A stretch of 10,012 nt of DNA from a bacterium (GCA_022600215.1 JAHZKV010000063.1:1-10012), one strand, 5' to 3'; positions 1-6,965 are shown, counted from the first letter of the stretch. Notes: generated by a model from the letters alone, not told the origin. Translations and numbers: made by a program.

Positions 1-473
1 CCAATGAGCTCTTCAACAAAGCAGACTCTCCCCAAAAAATGATAGAGCTTTCCATAGAAGAGATAGAAGATATCATCCGCAGCTGCGGCCTCTTTCGAAA
101 CAAAGCAAAAGCTATCTATAACCTCTCTAAAATATTGGTAGAAGAATATGGTGGAGCAGTTCCTCAAACATGGAAAGAATTAGAAGCGCTCCCTGGTGTT
201 GGACATAAAACAGCATCGGTTGTAATGGTACAAGCTTTTAATGTTCCCGCCTTTCCTGTAGATACCCACATTCACCGTCTTGCAAAAAGATGGGGTCTTT
301 CTTCTGGCAAAAATGTAGTGCAGACAGAAAGAGATCTAAAAGCCCTTTTTCCAATAGACTCGTGGGGAAAGTTGCATCTCCAGATCATTTACTACGCTCG
401 CGCTTACTGCAAAGCCACAGGAGCAAAAGATCACGAATGCATTATTTGTAACGGTACAAAAAAATTCCCATAA
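1..473 (+). CDS. nth: Endonuclease III (DNA glycosylase/AP lyase), 5'-truncated by window edge
   Basis: This is the C-terminal two-thirds of an Nth-type base-excision repair enzyme, which removes oxidised pyrimidines and nicks the abasic site. The frame is open from base 3, and the residues before the first ATG (position 39) continue the family pattern, so the real start lies upstream of the window. Counting from that ATG, the helix-hairpin-helix LPGVGHKTA is at residues 51-59 with the expected catalytic Lys57. The VDTHIHR segment follows with the catalytic Asp75. The C-terminal iron-sulfur loop has only three cysteines (124, 134, 137) spaced C-X9-C-X2-C, whereas the E. coli enzyme has C-X6-C-X2-C-X5-C; the protein ends seven residues after the third. 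psd begins 27 bases downstream. The family call is secure. Whether the cluster is intact is not. Confidence 0.93.
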   Translation, partial: NELFNKADSPQKMIELSIEEIEDIIRSCGLFRNKAKAIYNLSKILVEEYGGAVPQTWKELEALPGVGHKTASVVMVQAFNVPAFPVDTHIHRLAKRWGLSSGKNVVQTERDLKALFPIDSWGKLHLQIIYYARAYCKATGAKDHECIICNGTKKFP

Positions 474-500
474 AAGTACATTTTAGTTACACTTGTCCCC

Positions 501-1394
501 ATGCAAGAAAAAAAGAAAGTCATGCTTTATGATTACCGCACTGGAGAAACCGTAGAAGAAAAGGTGCCCATGTCTGGCTCGTTGTACTTCATTTATCAAG
601 GGGACTCTTTCTCTGCATCCCTTGGTAGGAAGCTCCTCTCAGGAAATGCTTTTTCCTCTAAAGCTGCTGGGTTTTGGATGAAGACAAAATGGAGCAAAAG
701 ATACATCCCCTCCTTTATCCAAACTCATAACATCAAGATGGAAGATTTCGAAGAAAAGGACTACACTTCTTTTGACGACTTCTTTGTAAGAAAGCTCAAA
801 GATGGCGCCCGTCCTATCGATGGTGGCTCTATCATTGCTCCATGCGATGGGAAGCACCTCTTTTATAATGACCTTTCCAAAAAAAACTCCTTTTTTGTGA
901 AAGGACAAGAGCTATCCCTTTCAAGGCTACTAAGCGATGCAAACCTCACTAGCATTTACAAAGATGGTTCCATGATCATCTCTCGCCTTGCTCCTCCTGA
1001 CTATCACCGCTACCACTTCCCTGCAGACATTACGTTAAATAAAGTAACACATATCCCCGGAAGCCTATTCTCCGTAAGCCCTATTGCACTTCGTCAAATG
1101 GTAAATGTCCTTACAGAAAATAAACGAATGCTGGTAGAAATGACCTCTAAAAAATATGGAAACATCTTACAAGTCGTAATTGGCGCAACTTGCGTAGGAA
1201 CGATGCATGTCACCGCAGAAATAGGCCACAAATATGCAAAAGGCGAAGAACTTGGCTACTTCTCTTTTGGTGGCTCAATGGTGATCACCCTCTTCCAAAA
1301 AAATAGCATCCAATTCAAAGATGATCTAATAGAACAAACAAACAATTTCACCGAAGTACTACTTAACATGGGAGATGGCATTGAAAAAATTTAG
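501..1394 (+). CDS. psd: Phosphatidylserine decarboxylase proenzyme
   Basis: This enzyme makes phosphatidylethanolamine from phosphatidylserine at the inner membrane, using a pyruvoyl group formed by self-cleavage. At 297 residues it is full length for the chlamydial type. The FVRKLKDGARP segment is at about 95-105, the APCDGK segment carries Asp116, and LAPPDYHRYHFP (163-174) carries His169 and His172; Asp116 and His172 match the self-processing Asp and His of E. coli Psd. Cleavage is expected between Gly258 and Ser259 in YFSFGGSMV. Most family members have Thr or Ser after the cleavage serine (LGST, GGST), so Met260 is unusual. The ATG at 501 has no Shine-Dalgarno match; an in-frame ATG at 522 is an alternative, but the first seven residues resemble the N-terminus remembered from Chlamydia. 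The 3' end overlaps the start of the first PAP2 gene, suggesting coupled translation. Confidence 0.95.
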   Translation: MQEKKKVMLYDYRTGETVEEKVPMSGSLYFIYQGDSFSASLGRKLLSGNAFSSKAAGFWMKTKWSKRYIPSFIQTHNIKMEDFEEKDYTSFDDFFVRKLKDGARPIDGGSIIAPCDGKHLFYNDLSKKNSFFVKGQELSLSRLLSDANLTSIYKDGSMIISRLAPPDYHRYHFPADITLNKVTHIPGSLFSVSPIALRQMVNVLTENKRMLVEMTSKKYGNILQVVIGATCVGTMHVTAEIGHKYAKGEELGYFSFGGSMVITLFQKNSIQFKDDLIEQTNNFTEVLLNMGDGIEKI

Positions 1395-2097
1395 CATAGC
1401 ACTTATATCTTTTTCTCTTCTTTTTGCAAGAGAGCCAAATTTAATCGATGATGCAGCGCATTTTTACACCAAAGACACTGCCGTATTTTTAGGTGCAGCC
1501 CTACTTCCTGCAGCAATCATGGCTAACACTTCCATTGATGCAGAGATAGATGATACCTATCAGTTTCATGTAAGAAGTAGTTCCACCGACAAATGTGCAA
1601 AGATCGCAAAGATAGCAGGTTCCAATATGCCATTAACAATCGCATTTGTAAGTGGTATTACCGCCTCCTACATCTTCAAAGACACTACTTTTGGTAAAAA
1701 TGTCTATGACTATACCATGAATACCTTTCGAGCAACCATCACTGGATTTCCTCTGCTGGTAACTGGACAAGTCCTTCTTGGCGGTGATAGACCATCATCC
1801 TATACTCATTCCTACTGGCAACCCTTTCAAAATGACCATGGAATAAGTGGGCATACCTACATGGGAGCCATACCATTTATCACCGCAGCAAACATGGTGA
1901 AGAATCCAATTTTAAAAGGAATATTCTATGTAGCAAGTACTGCTACTGGACTCTCTCGCATCAATGACGAAGCGCACTACCCCTCCCAAGTTCTACTTGG
2001 ATGGTGTCTTGCTTATGCAAGCTGCAATGCTATCAAAAAGGCAAACCTTTCTATCAACGCATCTGCAAACTCCTTTACACTTAATTACCAGTTTTGA
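1381..2097 (+). CDS. PAP2-family membrane phosphatase paralogue A, TTG start
   Basis: This belongs to the PAP2 (type 2 phosphatidic acid phosphatase) superfamily, which removes phosphate from lipid phosphates or pyrophosphates at membranes; the substrate cannot be told. Numbering from the TTG, residues 1-16 look like a signal peptide ending LLFA, followed by several hydrophobic segments. Motif 1 has GGDRP (Arg137), but the usual Lys six residues before the Arg is Gln130. Motif 2 is intact (ISGH, acid His158). Motif 3 has SR-X5-H with Arg193 and nucleophile His199, but the usual Asp is Gln203 (HYPSQ). The TTG is preferred over ATG 1375 because GGAG at 1371-1374 sits six bases before it, and because the resulting MKKF start parallels paralogue B; the difference is two residues. 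It overlaps psd by 14 bases and the next gene by four. The short C-terminal tail ends in aromatic residues (LNYQF). Family confident, activity uncertain. Confidence 0.82.
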   Translation: MKKFSIALISFSLLFAREPNLIDDAAHFYTKDTAVFLGAALLPAAIMANTSIDAEIDDTYQFHVRSSSTDKCAKIAKIAGSNMPLTIAFVSGITASYIFKDTTFGKNVYDYTMNTFRATITGFPLLVTGQVLLGGDRPSSYTHSYWQPFQNDHGISGHTYMGAIPFITAANMVKNPILKGIFYVASTATGLSRINDEAHYPSQVLLGWCLAYASCNAIKKANLSINASANSFTLNYQF

Positions 2098-2822
2098 AGA
2101 AAATAGCTATCCTTTTACTTCTTATTAGCTCTATACAAGGAGCTTCGGAGCTGGAAAAAATCCCAGACGACTTTAAGAACTACTTTTCCACAAAAAATAT
2201 GCAAATGCTTGCTGGAGCCTTTACCATTGGTGCAGCTACTGCAAACTCTCCTATTGATCAAAGCATCTATAATCTCTATCAAGAAAAGGTTCGCTCTTCC
2301 TTTACCAACGATCTTGTAGACATTTGGAGACCGATGGGACAAAATCTTTTTTTATATATAGAGATTGGCATAGGAGCAATTGCGACCCTTGCTCCAAATA
2401 CCAAAGTGGGCGATTTTTCGAAAAAATTCTTTTTTAACTCCTTACGGGCATTTACTGTAGGAACAGCTCAGCTTCATATTATGAAAGCTGTGACAGGAGG
2501 GGCAAGACCCACAAACACCACCCACTCTTCTTATTGGAAGCCTTTTACTCTCAAGCATGGAGTCTCAGGCGATACCTACACAGGAGCTATTCCATTTATT
2601 ACTCTTGCCAAAATGACAGAAAACCCCTATCTAAAGACTTTTTTTTACGGCGTCTCTACCTTTGCAGGCATTGGCCGCCTAAACGATGGCTGCCACTACC
2701 CTTCCCAAGTTTTTCTTGGCTGGATGATGGCATATGCCGCATGTGAAAGCGTATGTCGTAGTAATTCAAAATATAATTTGTCTTTTATCGGCAATCAAGT
2801 TGCTTTTGACTTTGAATATTAA
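2094..2822 (+). CDS. PAP2-family membrane phosphatase paralogue B, TTG start, probably altered catalysis
   Basis: This is a 242-residue paralogue of the gene just upstream, clearly alignable along its length (shared VRSS, SYW-PF, GAIPFIT, HYPSQV-LGW and YA-C blocks). It starts with a likely signal peptide (residues 1 to about 17, hydrophobic ILLLLISS). Motif 1 is intact: Lys131-X6-Arg138-Pro139. Motif 2 is altered: SGD, with Asp160 where the general-acid His should be (GAT for CAT, one base change). Motif 3 reads GR-X5-H, keeping Arg195 and His201 but losing the Ser, and the usual Asp is Gln205 as in paralogue A. The TTG start overlaps the upstream TGA stop (TTGA), and the next in-frame ATG would delete the signal peptide, so coupled TTG initiation is the best reading. 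No separate Shine-Dalgarno is visible. It may be a pseudoenzyme, a partner of paralogue A, or an enzyme with changed chemistry. Confidence 0.82.
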   Translation: MKKIAILLLLISSIQGASELEKIPDDFKNYFSTKNMQMLAGAFTIGAATANSPIDQSIYNLYQEKVRSSFTNDLVDIWRPMGQNLFLYIEIGIGAIATLAPNTKVGDFSKKFFFNSLRAFTVGTAQLHIMKAVTGGARPTNTTHSSYWKPFTLKHGVSGDTYTGAIPFITLAKMTENPYLKTFFYGVSTFAGIGRLNDGCHYPSQVFLGWMMAYAACESVCRSNSKYNLSFIGNQVAFDFEY

Positions 2823-2840
2823 TGGAAAAAAGAGTATAGT
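2812..2840 (+). promoter_or_regulatory. Sigma-70-like promoter for secA
   Basis: TTGAAT (2812-2817) and TATAGT (2835-2840) are separated by exactly 17 bases, and they overlap the last codons and stop of PAP2-B. Transcription would start near 2847, giving a leader of roughly 29 bases before the secA start. This would let secA be expressed independently of the psd-PAP2 genes. Called by eye; not tested. Confidence 0.5.
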
Positions 2841-2865
2841 AATGGCTTATTAATATCCTACCAGT

Positions 2866-2872
2866 AGGTGAT
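2866..2872 (+). promoter_or_regulatory. Shine-Dalgarno site supporting the TTG start of secA
   Basis: AGGTGAT is a seven-base match to the canonical 16S anti-Shine-Dalgarno complement. It lies three bases before the TTG at 2876, close but compatible because the match extends toward the start-proximal side. There is no in-frame ATG nearby, and the protein from the TTG aligns with SecA N-termini. Confidence 0.7.
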
Positions 2873-2875
2873 ACA

Positions 2876-5764
2876 TTGCTACAAAAAATCTTTGGCACAG
2901 CAGGCGAACGTACTATTAAAAAGTATAAAAAGATCACTCGCGAGATCAATAAGAAAGAAGAAGAACTTCAGCATTTAACCGATGAAGAGCTAAAAGATTG
3001 GACCCCAAAGCTAAAAGAGCGATTGCAAAAAGGGGAAACAGTAGATGATATCCTTATTGATGCCTATGCCGTAGTAAAAAATGCTTGTAGAAGATTATGT
3101 AACAAAGAAATTGATGTATTAGGCCACCTACAAAGCTGGAATATGATCCCTTACGATGTCCAAATCGTTGGTGCTATTGCCATGCACAAAGGTACTATTG
3201 CTGAAATGCAAACAGGAGAAGGTAAAACACTTACCTCCTCTATGCCACTATATTTACATGCCCTTACAGGCAAACCTGTTCACCTGGTAACCGTTAACGA
3301 CTACCTAGTAGAGCGTGATTGTGAATGGATTGGTGCTATCTTTTCTTTCCTTGGACTCTCCTCTAAAGCTATTTTGGGCAAAACACCTGCAGAAAAGCGA
3401 AGAGAAGTGTACGCAGCTGACATTGTATATGGAACCGCTTCCGAATTTGGATTTGACTATCTTCGTGATAACTCCATGATTGTAAGCAAAGAGCAAAAAG
3501 TACAAAGAGGCCACTACTTCACCATCGTCGATGAAATTGACTCTATCTTAATTGATGAAGCAAGAACCCCTCTTATCATCTCTGGCCCTGCAGAAAATTC
3601 TATTCAGATGTATGATGATCTCAAACAACCAGTTGGAGAAATCGTAAAGCTTCAAAAAGAGCTGTGTAATAAGCTTGCAAGTTCTGCAAGAAGAGAACTA
3701 GAAAAGCTAGGAATAACCGACTCCCGTGAACTGGAAACACTCAAACTCTCCAAAGAAGAAAAAGAAAAGAAAAAAGAAGCTCTAGAAGATCTTTGGCTTG
3801 TATCCAAAGGGACACCTACCAATAAAATCCTTAAACGTTGGAAAGAAAATCCTGATATCCGTAAAGAGCTAGAAGCGATAGACACCTTCTACTTTGCTGA
3901 TATCAATAAAGAAGAGCGTAGAGAAAAAATTAAAGACCTCTACCTCCTTATCGACGAAAGAAATCAAGACTATGAATTAACTGATCGTGGAGTAAAAGCT
4001 TGGAAGGGGGATAAAGCTGCCTTCACTATGCTCGATCTAGGGCATGAACATGCAGAAATTGATAAGCTCGCTCTTCCTGAAAAAGAAACACTTGATAAAA
4101 AGGTAGCTCTAAGAGAAGAAGATGGCAGAAGAAAAGAGATGTCACATAACATTCGTCAGCTCTTCCGCGCTCACCTTCTCATGGAAAATGATGTAGATTA
4201 CATCATCCAACAAGGAAAAATCGTTATCATCGATGAAAATACTGGTAGACCACAACCAGGAAGACGTTTCTCCGATGGATTACACCAATCTATTGAGGCA
4301 AAAGAAGGTTTGCATGTCCAAAAAGAGACTCAAACCCTTGCCAGTATCACCCTTCAAAACTACTTCCGTCTATATGATGTGATTGCCGGGATGACAGGAA
4401 CAGCCCTCACCGAATCCAAAGAGTTCAAAGATATTTACTCTCTAGATGTACTTGCCGTTCCAACTAATAGGAAATGTGTCCGCATCGATCATAATGACGA
4501 AGTCTACATGACCGAAAGAGAGAAATATACTGCGTTGATTGGAGAGGTAAGAAGCATCCACGAAACAGGGCAGCCTATCCTTATTGGTACTGAGTCTGTA
4601 GAAGTATCAGAGATCATCTCTCGCCTCCTTCAAAAAGAGCGCTTCCCCCATACCGTATTGAACGCAAAAAACCACGCCAAGGAAGCAGAGATCATCTCTG
4701 AAGCAGGAAGAAAGAGCGCTATCACCGTTGCAACCAACATGGCTGGTCGTGGTACCGACATTAAACTAGAAAAAGGAGTAGATCAACTTGGCGGCCTCCA
4801 TGTAATTGGTACTTCCAGACACAGCTCCCGAAGAATTGATCGTCAGCTAAGAGGGCGTTCTGCACGTCAAGGTGATCCAGGTAGCTCCAAATTCTTTGTC
4901 TCTTTTGAAGATCCACTAATGCGTAGGTTCAACAATCCAAGGATTGCGAGCCTTCTTCAACGTTTCCGTCCACCAGAGGGCGAAGCTATTTCTGCACCAA
5001 TCTTAAATCGCTCTATCGAAACAGCACAAAAACGTGTAGAGATGCAAAATTTCCAAATCAGAAAGCATACCCTCGAGTATGATGATGTGATGAATAAGCA
5101 CCGAGCAGAGATATACACCTACCGTGACTCTATCTTAATGGCAGAAAACTCTATTCCCCTTGCATCAAAAATTCTGGTAGACCTTACAGAGATCCTATGT
5201 AGAAGATTCCATGAAGAATACTCTGCTAACAAAAACCTTTCTATGGAAAGGCTAAACGAAATGCTCATGTCACACATGCCAGTCAAAATTAGCGATGAGA
5301 TCACTCCGCCAATGAACACGGAAGCATTTGAAATGATTAAAGAAAAAGTGCTTGCAGCCTTTAAAGAAAAACTGAAAGCAGAAGCAGGAGTAATATCTAT
5401 CATGCAAAGGCTCAGCGGAAAAGATATCGACCCACTAAGTGTCCTTATCGATATTATCCGCTCTATCCTACTTCGTAGCATAGACTCCAAATGGCAAAAG
5501 CACCTCCTTTATATCGATCACCTACGTACTGAGGTCTCCATGCAAACCGTAGCGCAAAAAGACCCTCTACAAGAATTTAAGCATGAGGCTTTCCACCTCT
5601 TCCATGAATTCTCTGTAAACGTGAAAAAAGAGATTACCCATGGACTCTTTGCTTTCTCGGTGATGGTGCCAGATGCCAAAGAAATACAAAAAGAACTCTC
5701 TCAGATGGAACTCCTAGGACCTTCTCCAGAGGTAGCTGCTTCTTTGAGTAAAATCAATGTGTAA
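2876..5764 (+). CDS. secA: Protein translocase ATPase SecA, chlamydial type
   Basis: SecA is the motor that pushes unfolded preproteins through SecYEG. Walker A is GEGKT at 114-118 and the DEAD-like Walker B region is VDEID from 218, followed by the conserved DEARTPLIISG. The GRPQPGRR, AGMTGTA (504-510), MAGRGTDIK (622-630) and QLRGRSARQGDPGSS (657-671) segments follow in order, then the helical scaffold and wing domain with an HLLYIDHLR two-helix-finger region near 876-884. About 200 residues separate GPAE (237-240) from DVDYII (439-444), roughly twice the E. coli distance, so the preprotein-binding region carries a large charged insertion; the same holds in chlamydial SecA as I remember it. 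The C-terminal CXCXSG zinc tail that binds SecB in proteobacteria is absent, also as in Chlamydia. Start is TTG with a strong ribosome site. Convergent with the zinc-ribbon gene, 21 bases away. Confidence 0.97.
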   Translation: MLQKIFGTAGERTIKKYKKITREINKKEEELQHLTDEELKDWTPKLKERLQKGETVDDILIDAYAVVKNACRRLCNKEIDVLGHLQSWNMIPYDVQIVGAIAMHKGTIAEMQTGEGKTLTSSMPLYLHALTGKPVHLVTVNDYLVERDCEWIGAIFSFLGLSSKAILGKTPAEKRREVYAADIVYGTASEFGFDYLRDNSMIVSKEQKVQRGHYFTIVDEIDSILIDEARTPLIISGPAENSIQMYDDLKQPVGEIVKLQKELCNKLASSARRELEKLGITDSRELETLKLSKEEKEKKKEALEDLWLVSKGTPTNKILKRWKENPDIRKELEAIDTFYFADINKEERREKIKDLYLLIDERNQDYELTDRGVKAWKGDKAAFTMLDLGHEHAEIDKLALPEKETLDKKVALREEDGRRKEMSHNIRQLFRAHLLMENDVDYIIQQGKIVIIDENTGRPQPGRRFSDGLHQSIEAKEGLHVQKETQTLASITLQNYFRLYDVIAGMTGTALTESKEFKDIYSLDVLAVPTNRKCVRIDHNDEVYMTEREKYTALIGEVRSIHETGQPILIGTESVEVSEIISRLLQKERFPHTVLNAKNHAKEAEIISEAGRKSAITVATNMAGRGTDIKLEKGVDQLGGLHVIGTSRHSSRRIDRQLRGRSARQGDPGSSKFFVSFEDPLMRRFNNPRIASLLQRFRPPEGEAISAPILNRSIETAQKRVEMQNFQIRKHTLEYDDVMNKHRAEIYTYRDSILMAENSIPLASKILVDLTEILCRRFHEEYSANKNLSMERLNEMLMSHMPVKISDEITPPMNTEAFEMIKEKVLAAFKEKLKAEAGVISIMQRLSGKDIDPLSVLIDIIRSILLRSIDSKWQKHLLYIDHLRTEVSMQTVAQKDPLQEFKHEAFHLFHEFSVNVKKEITHGLFAFSVMVPDAKEIQKELSQMELLGPSPEVAASLSKINV

Positions 5765-5785
5765 TTCTTAGACTTGACAAAAGGC

Positions 5786-6259
5786 TTATAGCTTACGAAG
5801 TTTTTGGAACCCGTAATAAAGTAGAGGCGCTCCAAGAATTAGATAGAGACTCCAATAACGACTCTTCCACTCCAGAACAAGACGCCCATGCTCAGAAAAG
5901 AAAAATAGCAGAAGGCTTAAGGTTACAAACATAGCACCAGTAGAAAGAAGAGCAAGAGCTAGAATATGCCCTTTTTCTTCATCTGTCTCTTTGTCTTCCT
6001 CTTCTACATAACCAGAGGCAGCAGCAGATGGTGGCAGCTCATCATTTTCTGGGTAATAGATGCTTTCCGCCTGAGCTTCTGGATTGGCCGGCGCATAAGG
6101 TGGGTTGTAGTAAGCATCGTCACGATCCTCTGATATGATACCTTTTTGTCTAGAGCTCCCCTCTTCAAAAGAAGAGCCACAAAATCTACACGAAGAAGAA
6201 TCAAGCGGAACCGTCCCTTCACAGTACGGACACATGCGCATCTTCTCGTTATTATCCAT
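5786..6259 (-). CDS. Zinc-ribbon protein with acidic linker and two C-terminal membrane segments, function unknown
   Basis: I do not recognise this as a named family. From the preferred start it has 157 residues. An N-terminal zinc ribbon is clear: CPYC (Cys10, Cys13) and CRFC (Cys24, Cys27). Residues of about 35-98 form a low-complexity, acidic, Pro/Tyr-rich linker (YYNPPYAP, VEEEDKETDEEKG). Two hydrophobic segments follow at about 99-121 and 136-151, and the protein ends with basic residues (QKLRKL). The likely topology is a soluble ribbon tethered to the inner membrane. The ATG at 6259 is chosen because GAGGGG lies seven bases upstream. A longer start at 6292 would add SLSLSLRGNK, merely the upstream gene's hexamer repeat in another frame, with no ribosome site. 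It overlaps the phosphodiesterase gene by eight bases, so the two are probably co-translated. Confidence 0.75.
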   Translation of the reverse strand: MDNNEKMRMCPYCEGTVPLDSSSCRFCGSSFEEGSSRQKGIISEDRDDAYYNPPYAPANPEAQAESIYYPENDELPPSAAASGYVEEEDKETDEEKGHILALALLSTGAMFVTLSLLLFFFSEHGRLVLEWKSRYWSLYLILGAPLLYYGFQKLRKL

Positions 6260-6965
6260 TTTGTTTCCCCTCAAACTCAAGCTCAAGCTCAAATAATGTA
6301 TCGGTACAAATAGCCTTTACTCCCATCTCAAAAAGCTCTTCGCAACGCTCTTTATCATTAATCGTATAGGCATGTACATCCAGTCCCATAGCCGATACCT
6401 TCTCTATACACGAAACACTCACATATCGTCCATCTAAATTCACCCCAGTATTCATCCTTTTTGCTATTTCCAGTCGTCTTTTAGAGATCTTTTCCATAGA
6501 ATATCGCACTTCATAAGAAGGCTTTTTTGCGGTAAAAGCAGCTACTATTTCCTTATGAAAGGAATAAATGGTAAAATGCTTTTCCCCAAATTGCCTAATA
6601 AGGCTATCTATCTTCTGCACAATGTCTAAGTTGGTATCCTTTACCTCTATCATCAAATGCAAATCCTTAGCTGCGCAATACTCCATCAACTGATCAAGCA
6701 TTGGGATCTTCTCTCCCCCATCACCACCAACCACATAAACATCAAGCAACTCGACTGCGCTCTTATTCGTAATACGCCCTGAGCCAGTAGTCGTTCTCTT
6801 TAGATTCTTATCATGAATAACCGCAATATTTCCATCTTTCATCAAGTAACAATCAATCTCAAAATAGCGCGCACCTTTAGCTTCCATACGCTGCAAAGAC
6901 TCAAAAGTATTTTCCGGCATCCACTTATTTGCTGCGCGATGCGCTACCAATATCCCCTTCCCCAT
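6252..6965 (-). CDS. Glycerophosphodiester phosphodiesterase family protein (cytoplasmic)
   Basis: GDPD enzymes cut glycerophosphodiesters (deacylated phospholipid head groups) into glycerol-3-phosphate and an alcohol, on a TIM barrel with a divalent metal. The family hallmarks are present: AHR with catalytic His9, PENT with Glu18, FEID with metal ligands Glu36 and Asp38, IHD with catalytic His51, and LMIEVK with Glu107 and Lys109. The C-terminus has the usual YTIND and GVKAICTD segments. The common HRG is HRA here. There is no signal peptide, so it should act in the cytoplasm, unlike periplasmic GlpQ. At 237 residues it matches the short UgpQ-like class. The C-terminus carries a run of ELELEFE encoded by a hexamer repeat. 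A strong promoter lies upstream, and the zinc-ribbon gene overlaps its end. The exact substrate is unknown. Confidence 0.88.
   Translation of the reverse strand: MGKGILVAHRAANKWMPENTFESLQRMEAKGARYFEIDCYLMKDGNIAVIHDKNLKRTTTGSGRITNKSAVELLDVYVVGGDGGEKIPMLDQLMEYCAAKDLHLMIEVKDTNLDIVQKIDSLIRQFGEKHFTIYSFHKEIVAAFTAKKPSYEVRYSMEKISKRRLEIAKRMNTGVNLDGRYVSVSCIEKVSAMGLDVHAYTINDKERCEELFEMGVKAICTDTLFELELEFEGKQNG
6267..6272 (-). promoter_or_regulatory. Ribosome binding site deciding the start of the zinc-ribbon gene
   Basis: On the minus strand GAGGGG is followed by seven bases and then ATG at 6259. It lies inside the last codons of the upstream phosphodiesterase gene. This favours the 157-residue form over a start at 6292. 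Confidence 0.6.
6270..6293. repeat. Hexanucleotide repeat, four units
   Basis: Four consecutive plus-strand units read CTCAAA, CTCAAG, CTCAAG, CTCAAA. On the minus strand they encode the Glu-Leu/Phe alternation at the C-terminus of the phosphodiesterase. The unit length is a multiple of three, so copy-number change would lengthen or shorten the tail without shifting frame. The repeat also overlaps the ribosome binding site of the zinc-ribbon gene. Confidence 0.7.

Noticed and set aside
465..493. Possible psd promoter TTCCCA, 17 bases, TACACT
   Set aside because: Only four of six matches in each hexamer, which is expected by chance in AT-rich DNA. Kept only as a hint in the leaderless discussion, not listed as a feature.
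2534..2746. Open frame (70 codons) in another plus-strand frame inside PAP2-B
   Set aside because: It overlaps the conserved PAP2 motifs in the main frame, and its own translation is Trp/Arg/Leu-rich nonsense without homology cues.
5119..5490. Open frame (123 codons) on the minus strand inside secA
   Set aside because: Antisense to the SecA C-terminal domain, with a Ser/Ile/Leu-rich translation typical of reverse-complemented charged helices. No independent support.
5765..5790. Weak palindrome (AAGGCTTATAGCTT) between convergent secA and zinc-ribbon gene, as a shared terminator
   Set aside because: The stem is only three to four base pairs and no T run follows on either strand. I see no terminator in the 21-base gap.
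6260..6292. ATG at 6292 as start of the zinc-ribbon gene
   Set aside because: It has no ribosome site, and the extra residues are the frame-shifted reading of the phosphodiesterase hexamer repeat. The ATG at 6259 has GAGGGG seven bases upstream.
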